NCBI GenBank assembly: GCA_024742455.1
Contig: JANSYL010000007.1
Location: 101,172 to 165,171 of the forward strand
DNA from: Paracoccaceae bacterium
GTDB lineage: Bacteria > Pseudomonadota > Alphaproteobacteria > Rhodobacterales > Rhodobacteraceae
DNA length: 64,000 nucleotides
Direction of reading: 5' to 3'
In this document: positions 19,556 to 28,187 of the stretch, piece by piece
Layout: the number at the start of each line of letters is the position of its first letter
How positions within the stretch are numbered: the stretch's first letter is position 1
The notes under the pieces: generated by a model
Seen by the model: only the letters and a program-made list of their open reading frames with translations
Database searches by the model: none
What the model was told of the DNA's origin: nothing
Program-made: the position numbers and the translations under genes

Positions 19556-21760
19556 TCAGGCCGCCTTGCTGTCGACACCTTCGCCGAAGCGGCCGTAGAA
19601 GCTTTGACCTTTCTCCGCCATCTCGCGCAGGAGGGGCGGGCAGGTGAAGCGGGGGCCGTGGGCGTCGGTGAGGTCGTCACAACGGGCGGCGGCGTATTCG
19701 GCACCCAGGATGTCGAGCCAGGAGAACGGGCCACCGGACCAGGGCGCGAAGCCCCAGCCAAGGATCGCGCCGACATCGCCTTCGCGGATGTCGGTCAGCA
19801 CGCCTTCCTCCAGCGCGCGGACGGCCTCGAGTACCTGCGCAAAGAGCAGGCGGTGCTGCACCTCGACCAGCTCGGGCTGCGTATCGGCCATCGGGTAACG
19901 GTCGCCAAGACCCGCCCACAGACCCAGCCGCTTGCCCGCGTTGTCATAGGCGTAGAACCCGGCACCCGCCTTGCGGCCCAGGCGCCCTTCGCCTTCCATC
20001 CAGAAGATCAGCTCATCCGTGGCGTCATCATAGCCTTCCGGATCGCCTGCCTTGGTCGCGCGGGCGATCTTGGCGCCCAGATCGATGGAGGTTTCATCGG
20101 TCAGCTGCAGGGGACCCAGCGGCATTCCCACCAGTTTCGCGGCGTTTTCGATCAGGGCAGGGGCCACGCCTTCCTGCACCATCCGCACGCCTTCGTTTAC
20201 GTAAGGCAGGATGCAGCGGTTGGCGTAAAAGAACCGCGCGTCGTTGACCACGATCGGGGTCTTGCGGATCTGGCGCACGAAATCCAGCGCCTTGGCCACG
20301 GCCCGGTCGCCGGTTTCGCGGCCCTTGATGATTTCCACCAGCATCATCTTGTCGACGGGGCTGAAGAAATGGATGCCGATGAACTGGTCGGGCTTGTCGG
20401 TGGCCTTGGCCAGTTCGGTGATCGGCAGGGTAGAGGTGTTGGTGGCGAAGATGCAGTCGGCGGGGACATGCGCCAGCACCTTTTTCGTGACCTCGGCCTT
20501 GATGGCCGGGTCCTCGAACACTGCCTCGACGATCAGGTCACAACCTGCCAGCGCGGCGTAATCGGTGCTGGCGGTTATGCGGTCCAGGACCTCGGTCTTC
20601 TTCTCCCCGCTCACCTTGCCGCGTTTCATGCCCTTGTCCAGAAGCCCTTCGGAATAGGCTTTGCCCTTTTCCGCGGCCTCTTGGCTTTGGTCGATCAGCA
20701 CCACTTCGATGCCCGCATTGGCCGAGACATAGGCGATGCCCGCCCCCATCATGCCCGCGCCCAGGATGCCCACCTTCTTCACGGTCTGGTCGTCCACGGC
20801 GGGGCGGTTGGCGCCCTTTTCCAGCGCCTGCTTGTTGATGAAGAGCGACCGGATCATCGCCGAGGAGGACGGGTTCATCAGCACCTCGGTGAACCAGCGT
20901 GCCTCGATCGTCAGCGCGGTGTCGAAGGGCACCAGCGCGCCTTCGTAGACGGCAGACAGCAGCGCCTTGGCCGCCGGGTAGACACCCTTGGTGCGGCCGT
21001 TGATCATGGCGGACGCGCCGACAAAGGTCATGAAACCCGCCGGGTGATAGGGCGCGCCGCCGGGCATTTTCCAACCCTTCAGGTCCCAGGGTTTGACGAT
21101 GTCGGCGTCCTTGGCCGACAACACCCAATCCTTCGCCGCCTGAAGCAACTCGTCGGGGGCAACCACCTCATCGACAAGCTGCGCCGATTTCGCGGCCTTG
21201 GGCTCCATCGTCTTGCCCTCGAGAAGGACAGGGGCCGCGGCCATGGCGCCGACCATGCGGGAATAGCGCATCGTGCCGCCGCCACCCGGGAAGATCCCCA
21301 CCAGGATTTCCGGCAGGCCGATCCTGGCCTTCGGATTGTCGGCCATGAACCGGCGGTGGCAGGCCAGCGCGATTTCCGTCCCGATCCCCATGCAGGTGCC
21401 GGTGATGGCGCAGGCCACGGGTTTGCCACCCTTCAGGGTTTTCGGGTCCATCCCGGCGCGTTCCAGTTTGCGCAGGATGCGATGGCCGTTCATGGTGAAA
21501 TCGAACAGGCCCTGAGCTGGGTTATCGCCGCTTTCCTCGCGGATCGAGGCCAGCGTGTTGAGGTCCATGCCCCCGGCGAAACTGTCCTTGCCCGAGGTGA
21601 TGACGATGCCTTTCACGCTGTCATCGGCCAGCGCATCATCGATCATGCCGTCGATCAGGTCAAACGCTTCCCGGCTCAGCACGTTCATGCTTTTGCCCTT
21701 CACGTCCCAGGTGATCACGGCGACGCCATCGGCGCCCTTTTCCATGGTGAAATCGGTCAT
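19556..21760 (-). CDS. fadB: Fatty-acid oxidation multifunctional protein (enoyl-CoA hydratase / 3-hydroxyacyl-CoA dehydrogenase)
   Basis: This 734-residue protein carries out the hydration and second oxidation steps of beta-oxidation. Residues 1-190 are the crotonase domain with both catalytic glutamates (GIGTEIALACHRR and LPEILVGIFPGGGGT). The Rossmann NAD-binding part begins around residue 320 (KVGILGAGMMGAGIAYVSA), with the catalytic His region IGIHFFSPVDKM and a second C-terminal 3HCDH domain. The frame extends 26 codons upstream, but the ATG at 21760 follows AGGAAGGA. It is the last gene of the leftward block and lies 29 bases after the thiolase gene, which supplies the partner subunit. 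Confidence 0.93.
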   Translation of the reverse strand: MTDFTMEKGADGVAVITWDVKGKSMNVLSREAFDLIDGMIDDALADDSVKGIVITSGKDSFAGGMDLNTLASIREESGDNPAQGLFDFTMNGHRILRKLERAGMDPKTLKGGKPVACAITGTCMGIGTEIALACHRRFMADNPKARIGLPEILVGIFPGGGGTMRYSRMVGAMAAAPVLLEGKTMEPKAAKSAQLVDEVVAPDELLQAAKDWVLSAKDADIVKPWDLKGWKMPGGAPYHPAGFMTFVGASAMINGRTKGVYPAAKALLSAVYEGALVPFDTALTIEARWFTEVLMNPSSSAMIRSLFINKQALEKGANRPAVDDQTVKKVGILGAGMMGAGIAYVSANAGIEVVLIDQSQEAAEKGKAYSEGLLDKGMKRGKVSGEKKTEVLDRITASTDYAALAGCDLIVEAVFEDPAIKAEVTKKVLAHVPADCIFATNTSTLPITELAKATDKPDQFIGIHFFSPVDKMMLVEIIKGRETGDRAVAKALDFVRQIRKTPIVVNDARFFYANRCILPYVNEGVRMVQEGVAPALIENAAKLVGMPLGPLQLTDETSIDLGAKIARATKAGDPEGYDDATDELIFWMEGEGRLGRKAGAGFYAYDNAGKRLGLWAGLGDRYPMADTQPELVEVQHRLLFAQVLEAVRALEEGVLTDIREGDVGAILGWGFAPWSGGPFSWLDILGAEYAAARCDDLTDAHGPRFTCPPLLREMAEKGQSFYGRFGEGVDSKAA

Positions 21761-21789
21761 GGGGTCAAATCCTTCCTGAAGCCTGTGGC

Positions 21790-23001
21790 CTAGACGCGTT
21801 CGATGATTGTGGCCGCGCCCATGCCGGAGGCGACGCAAAGCGTGGCGAGCCCGGTGCCCTTGCCGGTCCGTTCCAGTTCATCAAGCAGGGTGCCGAGGAT
21901 CATCGCCCCGGTCGCGCCCAGCGGATGGCCCATGGCGATGGAGCCGCCGTTGACGTTGACCTTGGCGTGATCGACATCGAAGGCCTGCATGAAGCGCAGC
22001 ACGACCGAGGAAAACGCCTCGTTCACCTCGAAAAGATCGATATCGCCGATCTCCATCCCCGTCTCGGCCAGGATTTTCTCGGTCGCGGGCACCGGGCCGG
22101 TCAGCATGATGGTGGGGTCGGTGCCGATCTTGGTGGTGGCCCTGATCCGGGCGCGCGGTGTCAGGCCGTATTTCTCGCCGAATTCCTTGTTGCCGATCAG
22201 GAGCGCGGCCGAGCCGTCGACGATGCCCGAGGAGTTACCGGCATGGTGGATATGCTCGATGCGTTCGAGATGCGGGTATTTCATCAGTGCCACCGCGTCG
22301 AAACCGGGCATCTGTTCGCCCATGTCCTTGAAGGATGGCTTCAGCGCGCCAAGGGCCTGCATGTCGGTGCCCGGGCGCATGTATTCGTCATTGTCGAGGA
22401 TGGTCAGACCGTTGCGGTCCCTGACCGGCACGATGGATTTGGCGAACCGGTTCTCGGCCCAGGCGGCCGCCGCGCGGTTCTGGCTTTCGACGGCCAGCGC
22501 GTCGGCGTCATCGCGGGAAAACCCGTATTCGGTGGCGATGATATCGGCGGAAATCCCTTGCGGGACGAAATAGGTTTCCATCGCGATGGAGGGGTCGACG
22601 GCGATCGCGGCCCCGTCCGAGCCCATCGCGACCCGGCCCATCATCTCGACCCCGCCCGCGATGTAGCCGTCACCGGCGCCGCCCCTGACCTGGTTGGCGG
22701 CGAGGTTCACGGCCTCGAGCCCCGAGGCGCAGAACCGGTTGATCGCGAGACCCGGGATGGATTCATCAAGGTCGGAGGCCAGCACGGCGGTGCGCGCAAG
22801 GCAGCCGCCCTGTTCGCCCACTTGTGTGACATTGCCCCAGATCACGTCCTCGACCGCGTGACCGTCGAGATTATTCCTTTCTTTCAGGGCGTTCAGCGTG
22901 AAGGCGGACAGCCGTGCGGCGGTTACCTCGTGCAGGGCCCCGTCCTTTCGGCCCTTGCCGCGGGGGGTGCGGATCGCGTCGTAGATATAGGCGTCGGTCA
23001 T
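21790..23001 (-). CDS. fadA: Acetyl-CoA C-acyltransferase (3-ketoacyl-CoA thiolase)
   Basis: This 403-residue thiolase cleaves 3-ketoacyl-CoA with CoA, the last step of beta-oxidation. The nucleophilic Cys is in [11 protein letters not shown], the His in [11 protein letters not shown], and the second Cys in [10 protein letters not shown] near the C terminus. The ATG at 23001 follows GGGAAGAAC and overlaps the stop of the small 22998-23246 gene by ATGA, so translation is coupled. The downstream fadB gene encodes the other half of the trifunctional complex. Confidence 0.94.
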   Translation of the reverse strand: MTDAYIYDAIRTPRGKGRKDGALHEVTAARLSAFTLNALKERNNLDGHAVEDVIWGNVTQVGEQGGCLARTAVLASDLDESIPGLAINRFCASGLEAVNLAANQVRGGAGDGYIAGGVEMMGRVAMGSDGAAIAVDPSIAMETYFVPQGISADIIATEYGFSRDDADALAVESQNRAAAAWAENRFAKSIVPVRDRNGLTILDNDEYMRPGTDMQALGALKPSFKDMGEQMPGFDAVALMKYPHLERIEHIHHAGNSSGIVDGSAALLIGNKEFGEKYGLTPRARIRATTKIGTDPTIMLTGPVPATEKILAETGMEIGDIDLFEVNEAFSSVVLRFMQAFDVDHAKVNVNGGSIAMGHPLGATGAMILGTLLDELERTGKGTGLATLCVASGMGAATIIERV

Positions 23002-23246
23002 TGTTCTTCCCAATTATGCTGAAAGAAAAGGCCACTCAGTTCGTTGACGGCGTCCGTAAGGTTACCGTCCTCAAATGCGCGTTGCGCAGTTTCCAAGGTT
23101 CTTGACGGAAAGCTGTTGTCAGATTCGTCTACGCAGTACTTTCCCAGTGAATACAGTGCCGCTTGCACCCTTTCAGCACGGGGAGCGTCCGAGCCAAGAG
23201 ACCTAACGATCTCCATCGCTATCTGCTGGAAGTATTCTCGCTGCAT
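22998..23246 (-). CDS. Small protein of unknown function, lower GC
   Basis: This 82-residue acidic, helix-rich protein has no signal or membrane segment and no family I recognise. It is wedged between the GST and thiolase genes: its GGAGG ribosome-binding site is inside the last codons of the GST gene, its ATG is four bases after the GST stop, and its stop overlaps the thiolase start. Its G+C is only about 53% against about 65% in the neighbours, and codons such as GTT, TCA, TAC and CAA are common, which suggests recent acquisition. The tight overlaps and good ribosome site argue that it is translated. Confidence 0.65.
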   Translation of the reverse strand: MQREYFQQIAMEIVRSLGSDAPRAERVQAALYSLGKYCVDESDNSFPSRTLETAQRAFEDGNLTDAVNELSGLFFQHNWEEQ

Positions 23247-23250
23247 GAAA

Positions 23251-23895
23251 TCATCCTCCGTTTAGCTTACCCACGGTCGGCGCGGGCAGCAGGTCATAGG
23301 GGTGTTTCCAACCGGGTGTTGCGGCGATGCGGGTCAGCCAGGCATCGATTGCCGGGTAGTCGGCGCGGTCGAAATTGAACGGCTCGGGATAGTAGAGATA
23401 CCCGGCGCAGGAGATATCGGCGCAGGTGAGCCGGTCAGAGGCGAGCCAGTCGCGGGTGGCCAGCTCTCCCTCCAGCACGCCAAGCGCGGCCTTCAACCGC
23501 CCGGTCATGAACCCGATCACGTCGGCGCTGCGCTTGTCTTCCGGCAGGAAGTTCATGAAGAACCTGAGCGGTCCGGCCATGCCGGACACTTTCTGGTTGT
23601 CGAAGATGGTCCAGCGCAGCACCTCGCGGCGTTCGGCGGGCGATGTGCCATCAAGCTTTCCGGTCGTCTCCATCACCCAGTCCTGGATCACGCCCGACTG
23701 CGTCAGGATCAGGCCATCGGCATCCAGCACCGGCACCTCGCCCATCGGGTTGATCTTGCGGAAGGCCTCACCGCGGGCTTCGCCGTTGAAGAAATCGACG
23801 AAGCGCGCCTCCCACGGGATCCCGGCCAGTTCCAGGGCGAGCGCCGCCTTGTAGGCGTTGCCGCTTTCGGCAAAGCAGTAGAGCGTGTTGGTCAT
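23251..23895 (-). CDS. Glutathione S-transferase family protein
   Basis: This 214-residue protein has the N-terminal thioredoxin-like glutathione site (FRKINPMGEVPVLDADG, then LTQSGVIQDW, where the Gln-Ser pair binds the glutathione gamma-glutamyl group) and an all-helical C-terminal domain with CADISCAGYLYY. It may conjugate or isomerise electrophilic intermediates; the substrate is unknown. The ATG at 23895 gives a normal family start (the frame is open 23 codons further). The last residues, VGKLNGG, run into the low-GC insert and may not be the original C terminus. It sits in the leftward degradation block. Confidence 0.88.
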   Translation of the reverse strand: MTNTLYCFAESGNAYKAALALELAGIPWEARFVDFFNGEARGEAFRKINPMGEVPVLDADGLILTQSGVIQDWVMETTGKLDGTSPAERREVLRWTIFDNQKVSGMAGPLRFFMNFLPEDKRSADVIGFMTGRLKAALGVLEGELATRDWLASDRLTCADISCAGYLYYPEPFNFDRADYPAIDAWLTRIAATPGWKHPYDLLPAPTVGKLNGG

Positions 23896-23924
23896 CCGGG
23901 TCTCCCTTCTCACCGGCTGGCAAT

Positions 23925-23976
23925 GGGGGTTTTGCACCCCCAGACCCCCGCAGAGGTATTTCAAGCAAGAAGAAGG
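23925..23976 (+). repeat. Intergenic repeat, copy 1
   Basis: A hairpin GGGGGT-TTTGC-ACCCCC (23925-23941) is followed by a C-rich stretch and TATTTCAAGCAAGAAGAAGG (23957-23976). The last 20 bases recur inverted at 24129-24148 with one mismatch. From memory, similar hairpin plus AAGCAAGAAGAAGG tails are common after genes in Roseobacter genomes, so this looks like a dispersed genomic repeat rather than a local operator. Confidence 0.6.
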
Positions 23977-24128
23977 CTCATAACGCTTCGTTAAGGTTAA
24001 CGCGCCACCCTGGCCCGGCGGTACAGGCTGGAGAGCCGATGACCGCGCAAGGAGAAGGCGCCTCGCCCACGCTTGCGTCGGCCCCGTTGGATCCGGGGGC
24101 TGCGCCCGGGGGTGGGGCGTCCCACCTC

Positions 24129-24151
24129 CCTTCTTCTTGCTTCAAATACTC
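24129..24151 (-). repeat. Intergenic repeat, copy 2 (inverted)
   Basis: On the minus strand this reads GAG followed by TATTTGAAGCAAGAAGAAGG, 19 of 20 identical to copy 1 at 23957-23976. On the minus strand it is followed by a GC-rich stretch. The two copies face each other across about 150 bases that contain no credible gene, in the 282-base gap between the GST gene and the 70-residue gene. Confidence 0.6.
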
Positions 24152-24177
24152 CCTTTTTTGCCGCCTTTCGGTGGCGC

Positions 24178-24390
24178 CTAGCGTTTGCGCGCCTCGAGCT
24201 CGGAATTGAACAGCCTGAGCCGCGCCACGAATTTCTCCTCGTTGATCACGCTGCCCCAATGCTCGAAGAGAAAGGACAGAAACTCTCCCTCGTCGAGCCC
24301 CGCCTCCGCCGCCAGCCCGCGCAATCTGCGATAGCCGTCCTCGCTCATGGCGAGGTGGGGGCGGCGGGTGAGGCGGAGGCGGCGGGGCAT
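24178..24390 (-). CDS. Small conserved-type basic protein, unknown function
   Basis: This 70-residue protein has a basic N terminus (MPRRLRLTRRPHL), a predicted helical body (SEDGYRRLRGLAAEAGLDEGEFLSFLFEHW is split by a short turn at GLDEG) and a basic tail. Its ATG follows the acyl-CoA dehydrogenase stop by six bases, so it is probably translated from the same message. No signal peptide or membrane helix is seen. I recall similar short proteins next to acyl-CoA dehydrogenases in Roseobacters, but no function. Confidence 0.7.
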   Translation of the reverse strand: MPRRLRLTRRPHLAMSEDGYRRLRGLAAEAGLDEGEFLSFLFEHWGSVINEEKFVARLRLFNSELEARKR

Positions 24391-24396
24391 CGCGGA

Positions 24397-26172
24397 TCAG
24401 AAATTGGCCGCGTCGAGCGCCATGACCGTGTCCGCGCCCGACTGGATGCGTGCCAGATGCGTGCCGGTCATCGGCAATTGGCGGGCCATGTAGAAACGCG
24501 CGGTGGCCAGTTTCGTTTCATGGAAGACCGGGTCGGACGTGCCACCCGCCAGTGCGGCCAGCGACGCGCGGGCCATTTTCGCCCACATCAGCCCCAGGCA
24601 GACATGGCCGAAGAGATGCATGAAATCATTCGATCCGGACAGCGCGTTGTTGGGGTTCTTCATGCCCTCGGCCATGAAATACATCCCCGCGGCCTGCAGG
24701 TCCTTCGACGCCTTTTTCAGCGGTTCCAGGAATTCGGCCATGCCGTCGACCTCAGCATTGTCCTTGGCAAAGCCCTTCACCAGGTCGAAAAAGGCCATGA
24801 CGTGCTTGCCGCCGTCCTGGGCCAGTTTCCGGCCCACCAGGTCCAGCGCCTGCACGCCGTTCGCACCTTCGTAGATCATCGCGATACGGGCGTCGCGGGT
24901 GAACTGCGACATGCCCCATTCCTCGATGTATCCATGCCCGCCATAGACCTGCTGCGCCTGCACGGTCATGTCGTAGCCCTTGTCGGTCAAAAAGCCCTTG
25001 ATCACCGGCGTCAGAAGCGACACCAGACCGTCCGCATCGGCATCCGAATTGCGGTGCGCCCGGTCGATCAGGGTCGACCCCCAGAGCAGGAAGGCGCGTG
25101 CGCCTTCAACAAAGCTTTTCTGCTCCATCAGGTTGCGGCGCACATCGGGGTGCACGATCAGCGGATCGGCCGGGCCGTCGGGGTTCTTCGGCCCGGTCAC
25201 GTCGCGGCCCTGCAGCCGGTCCTTGGCGTATTCGAGCGCGTTCTGGAACGCGACCTCGGCCTGGGCCACGCCCTGCATGCCGACACCCAGCCGCGCCTCG
25301 TTCATCATCGTGAACATCGCGCGCATGCCCTTGTGTTCCTGGCCCAGAAGATACCCGGTCGCCTCATCGTAGTTCATGACACAGGTGGCATTCCCGTGGA
25401 TGCCCATCTTTTCTTCGATCTTGCCGCAGGAGACACCGTTGCGCGGCCCCAGCGATCCGTCCGTGTTCACCAGGAATTTCGGCACGATGAAGAGCGAAAC
25501 ACCCTTGATGCCTTCCGGACCGCCGGTGATTTTCGCCAGCACCAGGTGGATGATGTTGTCGGCCATGTCGTGTTCACCGGCGGAGATGAAGATCTTTTGC
25601 CCGGTGATCTTGTAGGTCCCGTCTGCCTGCGGCTCGGCCTTGGTGCGCATCAGGCCCAGGTCGGTGCCGCAATGGGGTTCGGTCAGGTTCATGGTGCCGG
25701 TCCAGTCGGTGGCGACCATCGGTGGCAGATAGGTGTTCTTCTGTTCTTCCGTGCCATGCGCCAGGATCGCGGCCGCGGCGCCATGGGTCAGCCCCTGATA
25801 CATGGTGAAGGCCTGGTTGGCGCCCGAGAACATCTCGCCCACGGCGGTGTTCATGATGTAGGGCATCCCCTGGCCGCCATATTCCTCGGGCATGTCGATA
25901 CCCGGCCAGCCGCCTTCTTTCATCTGCTCGAACGCGTCCTTGAACCCGGTGGGCGTGTAGACGATGCCGTTTTCCATCCGGCAGCCTTCGGTGTCGCCCA
26001 CCACGTTCAGCGGCGCCAGAACATCCGCGCTGATCTTGCCGGCTTCTTCTAGGATCGCCGCGGTGAAGTCGCGGTCCAGATCGGCGTAGCCCGGGATATC
26101 CTGGGCACTGATGCCCAACACATCGTGCAGGACGTATTGCATGTCTTTGACGGGGGCGGTGTAGCTCGGCAT
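24397..26172 (-). CDS. Acyl-CoA dehydrogenase, DmdC-type
   Basis: This 591-residue flavoprotein oxidises an acyl-CoA to the 2-enoyl-CoA, passing electrons to ETF. The long form, the N terminus ([20 protein letters not shown]) and the catalytic base in [18 protein letters not shown] place it in the group that includes 3-methylmercaptopropionyl-CoA dehydrogenase (DmdC) and FadE-like enzymes; which substrate it uses cannot be decided from sequence. The FAD motifs [13 protein letters not shown] and [11 protein letters not shown] are visible. The ATG at 26172 follows AGGAAGGA. It lies 25 bases downstream of a MerR regulator gene and heads the catabolic part of the block. Confidence 0.87.
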   Translation of the reverse strand: MPSYTAPVKDMQYVLHDVLGISAQDIPGYADLDRDFTAAILEEAGKISADVLAPLNVVGDTEGCRMENGIVYTPTGFKDAFEQMKEGGWPGIDMPEEYGGQGMPYIMNTAVGEMFSGANQAFTMYQGLTHGAAAAILAHGTEEQKNTYLPPMVATDWTGTMNLTEPHCGTDLGLMRTKAEPQADGTYKITGQKIFISAGEHDMADNIIHLVLAKITGGPEGIKGVSLFIVPKFLVNTDGSLGPRNGVSCGKIEEKMGIHGNATCVMNYDEATGYLLGQEHKGMRAMFTMMNEARLGVGMQGVAQAEVAFQNALEYAKDRLQGRDVTGPKNPDGPADPLIVHPDVRRNLMEQKSFVEGARAFLLWGSTLIDRAHRNSDADADGLVSLLTPVIKGFLTDKGYDMTVQAQQVYGGHGYIEEWGMSQFTRDARIAMIYEGANGVQALDLVGRKLAQDGGKHVMAFFDLVKGFAKDNAEVDGMAEFLEPLKKASKDLQAAGMYFMAEGMKNPNNALSGSNDFMHLFGHVCLGLMWAKMARASLAALAGGTSDPVFHETKLATARFYMARQLPMTGTHLARIQSGADTVMALDAANF

Positions 26173-26197
26173 GGTCGGTCCTTCCTTTGGGGTTGGA

Positions 26198-26599
26198 TTA
26201 TTCTGCGGCGTCGCGACCGCGGTCGCGCTTGGCAAGCATGTCTTCGACAAGGGCCATCTGGCTTTTGAGATCGTCGATGGCGTGGTCGAGTTCGTCGCGC
26301 TGGCGCTGCATGTCGGACAGGCGGTCGCGGGCGATATCGAGCGTGCGGCCAAGTTGGGTGGCCTGCTGATCGCCGACATAATACAGGTCCAGCAGCTGGC
26401 GGATTTCCTCGAGGCTGAAACCGAAACGCTTGCCGCGCAGGATCAGTTTCAGCCTCGCCCGGTCACGGCGTGTGAACAGGCGCTTCTGGCCGTCGCGCTG
26501 GGGAAACAGAAGCTCCTTGGCTTCATAGAAACGCAGGGTGCGTGGCGTGACCTCGAACAGGTCACACATCTCGCGAATGGTCAGCGTATCCGACGTCAT
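26198..26599 (-). CDS. MerR-family transcriptional regulator (LiuR/PsrA-like)
   Basis: This 133-residue regulator has the MerR winged helix at the N terminus ([26 protein letters not shown]) and a C-terminal coiled coil (about residues 75-125). The sequence [19 protein letters not shown] matches regulators of leucine/isovalerate and fatty-acid catabolism in proteobacteria. The ATG at 26599 follows GGGGAGGA; the open frame continues 24 codons but that stretch holds the promoter. A candidate operator and -10 lie upstream, so it probably regulates itself together with the downstream acyl-CoA dehydrogenase. Confidence 0.85.
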   Translation of the reverse strand: MTSDTLTIREMCDLFEVTPRTLRFYEAKELLFPQRDGQKRLFTRRDRARLKLILRGKRFGFSLEEIRQLLDLYYVGDQQATQLGRTLDIARDRLSDMQRQRDELDHAIDDLKSQMALVEDMLAKRDRGRDAAE

Positions 26600-26662
26600 C
26601 CCCAGTCCTCCCCGAAGCGGATCGTCCTCTCCTCCGCCCGGCAGATGCGGCATTCGGGGGGC

Positions 26663-26693
26663 AGTATACAAGAGAAGATGACGTTTACGTAAA
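26663..26693 (-). promoter_or_regulatory. Candidate MerR/LiuR operator and -10 box
   Basis: TGACGTTTACGTAAA at 26679-26693 contains the palindrome TTTACGTAAA plus a further ACGT half, the pattern reported for LiuR-type MerR operators. On the minus strand it is followed ten bases later by TATACT (26663-26668), a near-consensus -10, so the operator fills the -35/spacer region as expected for MerR activators. It lies about 65-95 bases upstream of the regulator gene. Confidence 0.5.
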
Positions 26694-26733
26694 GAAGACG
26701 TTGCGTCACTTTGCGGTGAGGGGGATTTCGGCG

Positions 26734-27090
26734 CTACCGATCCCTGAGCTCTCGCAGCTCAGCGATGATTTCGTCAAGCTCGCGCCGCCGTTTTTCAAGC
26801 TCGGCCACCTGCCGGTCGGCCAGGGCGCGCCATTTTTCGCGCTGCACCGCGCCCTCGGGATCGGCGTCGTAAAGTTCCAGCCATTGCCGGATTTCCTCGA
26901 GCGAAAAGCCGAACCGCCTGCCGCGCAGGATCAGTGTCATGCGCGCCACCTCGCGCGGGCCGTAGAACCGGGCCCGGCCATCGCGCTCGGGCGCCAGAAG
27001 CTCGATGTATTCATAATGGCGCAGGGTCCGGGGCGTCACCTCGAACCGCGCGCACATTTCCTTGAAGCTCAACCTGTCGGATGCCTCCAT
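26734..27090 (-). CDS. MerR-family transcriptional regulator, second copy
   Basis: This 118-residue regulator is clearly paralogous to the 26198-26599 protein: [26 protein letters not shown] and [21 protein letters not shown] align with it, followed by a C-terminal coiled coil rich in Arg and Glu. The ATG at 27090 follows GGGGGAGGA. It is divergent from the thioesterase gene at 27223 and lies 134 bases upstream of the first MerR gene on the same strand. The two may form heteromers or read different acyl-CoA effectors; this is inference. Confidence 0.83.
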   Translation of the reverse strand: MEASDRLSFKEMCARFEVTPRTLRHYEYIELLAPERDGRARFYGPREVARMTLILRGRRFGFSLEEIRQWLELYDADPEGAVQREKWRALADRQVAELEKRRRELDEIIAELRELRDR

Positions 27091-27222
27091 CGGCCCGTCC
27101 TCCCCCGATGCCGCGCGGGCAGGATAGAAAACCCGGGCCGCATCTGGCAAGGACGGGCTTGCCCCTTGCGCCGGGGGCAATTGGGGGCGACACAATCGGC
27201 CCGTCACGACGAGGATCCGACC

Positions 27223-27681
27223 ATGACAGCCGAGGGCGAAAGCCACGCCGACCACAAGGCCCGCATCGCGCGCCAGTTCATCCAGGCAATCCCGTTTTCG
27301 CGTGCGCTGGAGATGGAATTGCTGGAGATCGGGCAGGGGGTCGCGGTGATCCGGATGCCGTTTTCCGACGCGCTGGTGGGTGATCCGCAGACCGGCGTCA
27401 TCCATGGCGGCGCGGTTTCGGCCCTGATGGACACCTGCGGCGGGGCCGCGGTAATGAGCCACCCCGAGGCATTGGCCGGCACAGCCACCATTGATCTGCG
27501 CATCGATTACATGCGGCCCGCCAGGCCCGGCCAGCCGATCACCGCGCGCGCCGAATGCTATCACATGACCCGGTCGGTGGCCTTCGTGCGCGCCAGCGCA
27601 TGGGATGATGACGAGGACAGGCCCGTGGCCGCAGCGAACGGTGCATTTACCGTCGAACGCGCCGGAAAGACCAAGACATGA
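27223..27681 (+). CDS. PaaI-type hotdog thioesterase
   Basis: This 152-residue protein has the hotdog-fold signature of PaaI thioesterases: TGVIHGGAVSALMDTCGGAA (the HGG motif and following helix) and IDLRIDYMRPARPG. It probably hydrolyses an acyl-CoA, freeing CoA. The frame is open far upstream as a shadow of the MerR gene; the ATG at 27223 follows GAGGATC. It overlaps the next, related gene by ATGA. The divergent MerR regulator suggests control together with the degradation block. Confidence 0.85.
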   Translation: MTAEGESHADHKARIARQFIQAIPFSRALEMELLEIGQGVAVIRMPFSDALVGDPQTGVIHGGAVSALMDTCGGAAVMSHPEALAGTATIDLRIDYMRPARPGQPITARAECYHMTRSVAFVRASAWDDDEDRPVAAANGAFTVERAGKTKT

Positions 27682-28187
27682 ACCGCAAGCCACCCGAACC
27701 CGTGGAGCTGATCAAGCAGCGCCGGGACAGGACGCTGCAGGCGCTGGTCGGTGGCGTGCCCTTCATCCGGTTTCTCGGCATCGATTTCGACCGGCGGGGC
27801 GATGAACTGACCGCGGTTCTGAACTTCGACGAAAAGCTGATCGGAAACCCGTTCCTTCCCGCGATCCATGGCGGGGTGACGGCGGCCTTTCTGGAAACCG
27901 CCGCGATCATCGAGTTGAGTTTCGCGATGCTCTGGGCGGATGTGGAAAGCGGTGCCATCGATGCCGAAGCCCTGACGCCCGCAACGCTGCCGCGCCTTCC
28001 CAAGACCATCGATTTCACGGTGGATTACCTGCGGTCGGGTCTGCCGCGCGATGCCTATGCGCGGGCACGGGTCAACCGCAGCGGCAGGCGCTATGCCAGC
28101 GTGCAGGTCTATGCCTGGCAGGACAATCGCGACCGGCTGTTCGCACAGGCCACCGGCCATTTCCTGATGCCCGCGCGCGATGGATGA
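27678..28187 (+). CDS. PaaI-type hotdog thioesterase, second copy
   Basis: This 169-residue protein is a second hotdog thioesterase: FLPAIHGGVTAAFLETAAII and TIDFTVDYLRSGLPRDAY correspond to the same motifs as in the preceding gene. It starts within the stop of that gene (ATGA) and its end overlaps the MATE gene by eight bases, so the three form one operon. Tandem hotdog genes may make a hetero-oligomer or have different chain-length preferences. Confidence 0.83.
   Translation: MNRKPPEPVELIKQRRDRTLQALVGGVPFIRFLGIDFDRRGDELTAVLNFDEKLIGNPFLPAIHGGVTAAFLETAAIIELSFAMLWADVESGAIDAEALTPATLPRLPKTIDFTVDYLRSGLPRDAYARARVNRSGRRYASVQVYAWQDNRDRLFAQATGHFLMPARDG

Noticed and set aside
19294..19776. Minus-strand frame beyond the fadB end
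   Set aside because: It overlaps fadB out of frame and crosses the rod-like structure; composition is Arg/Pro/Gly-rich shadow.
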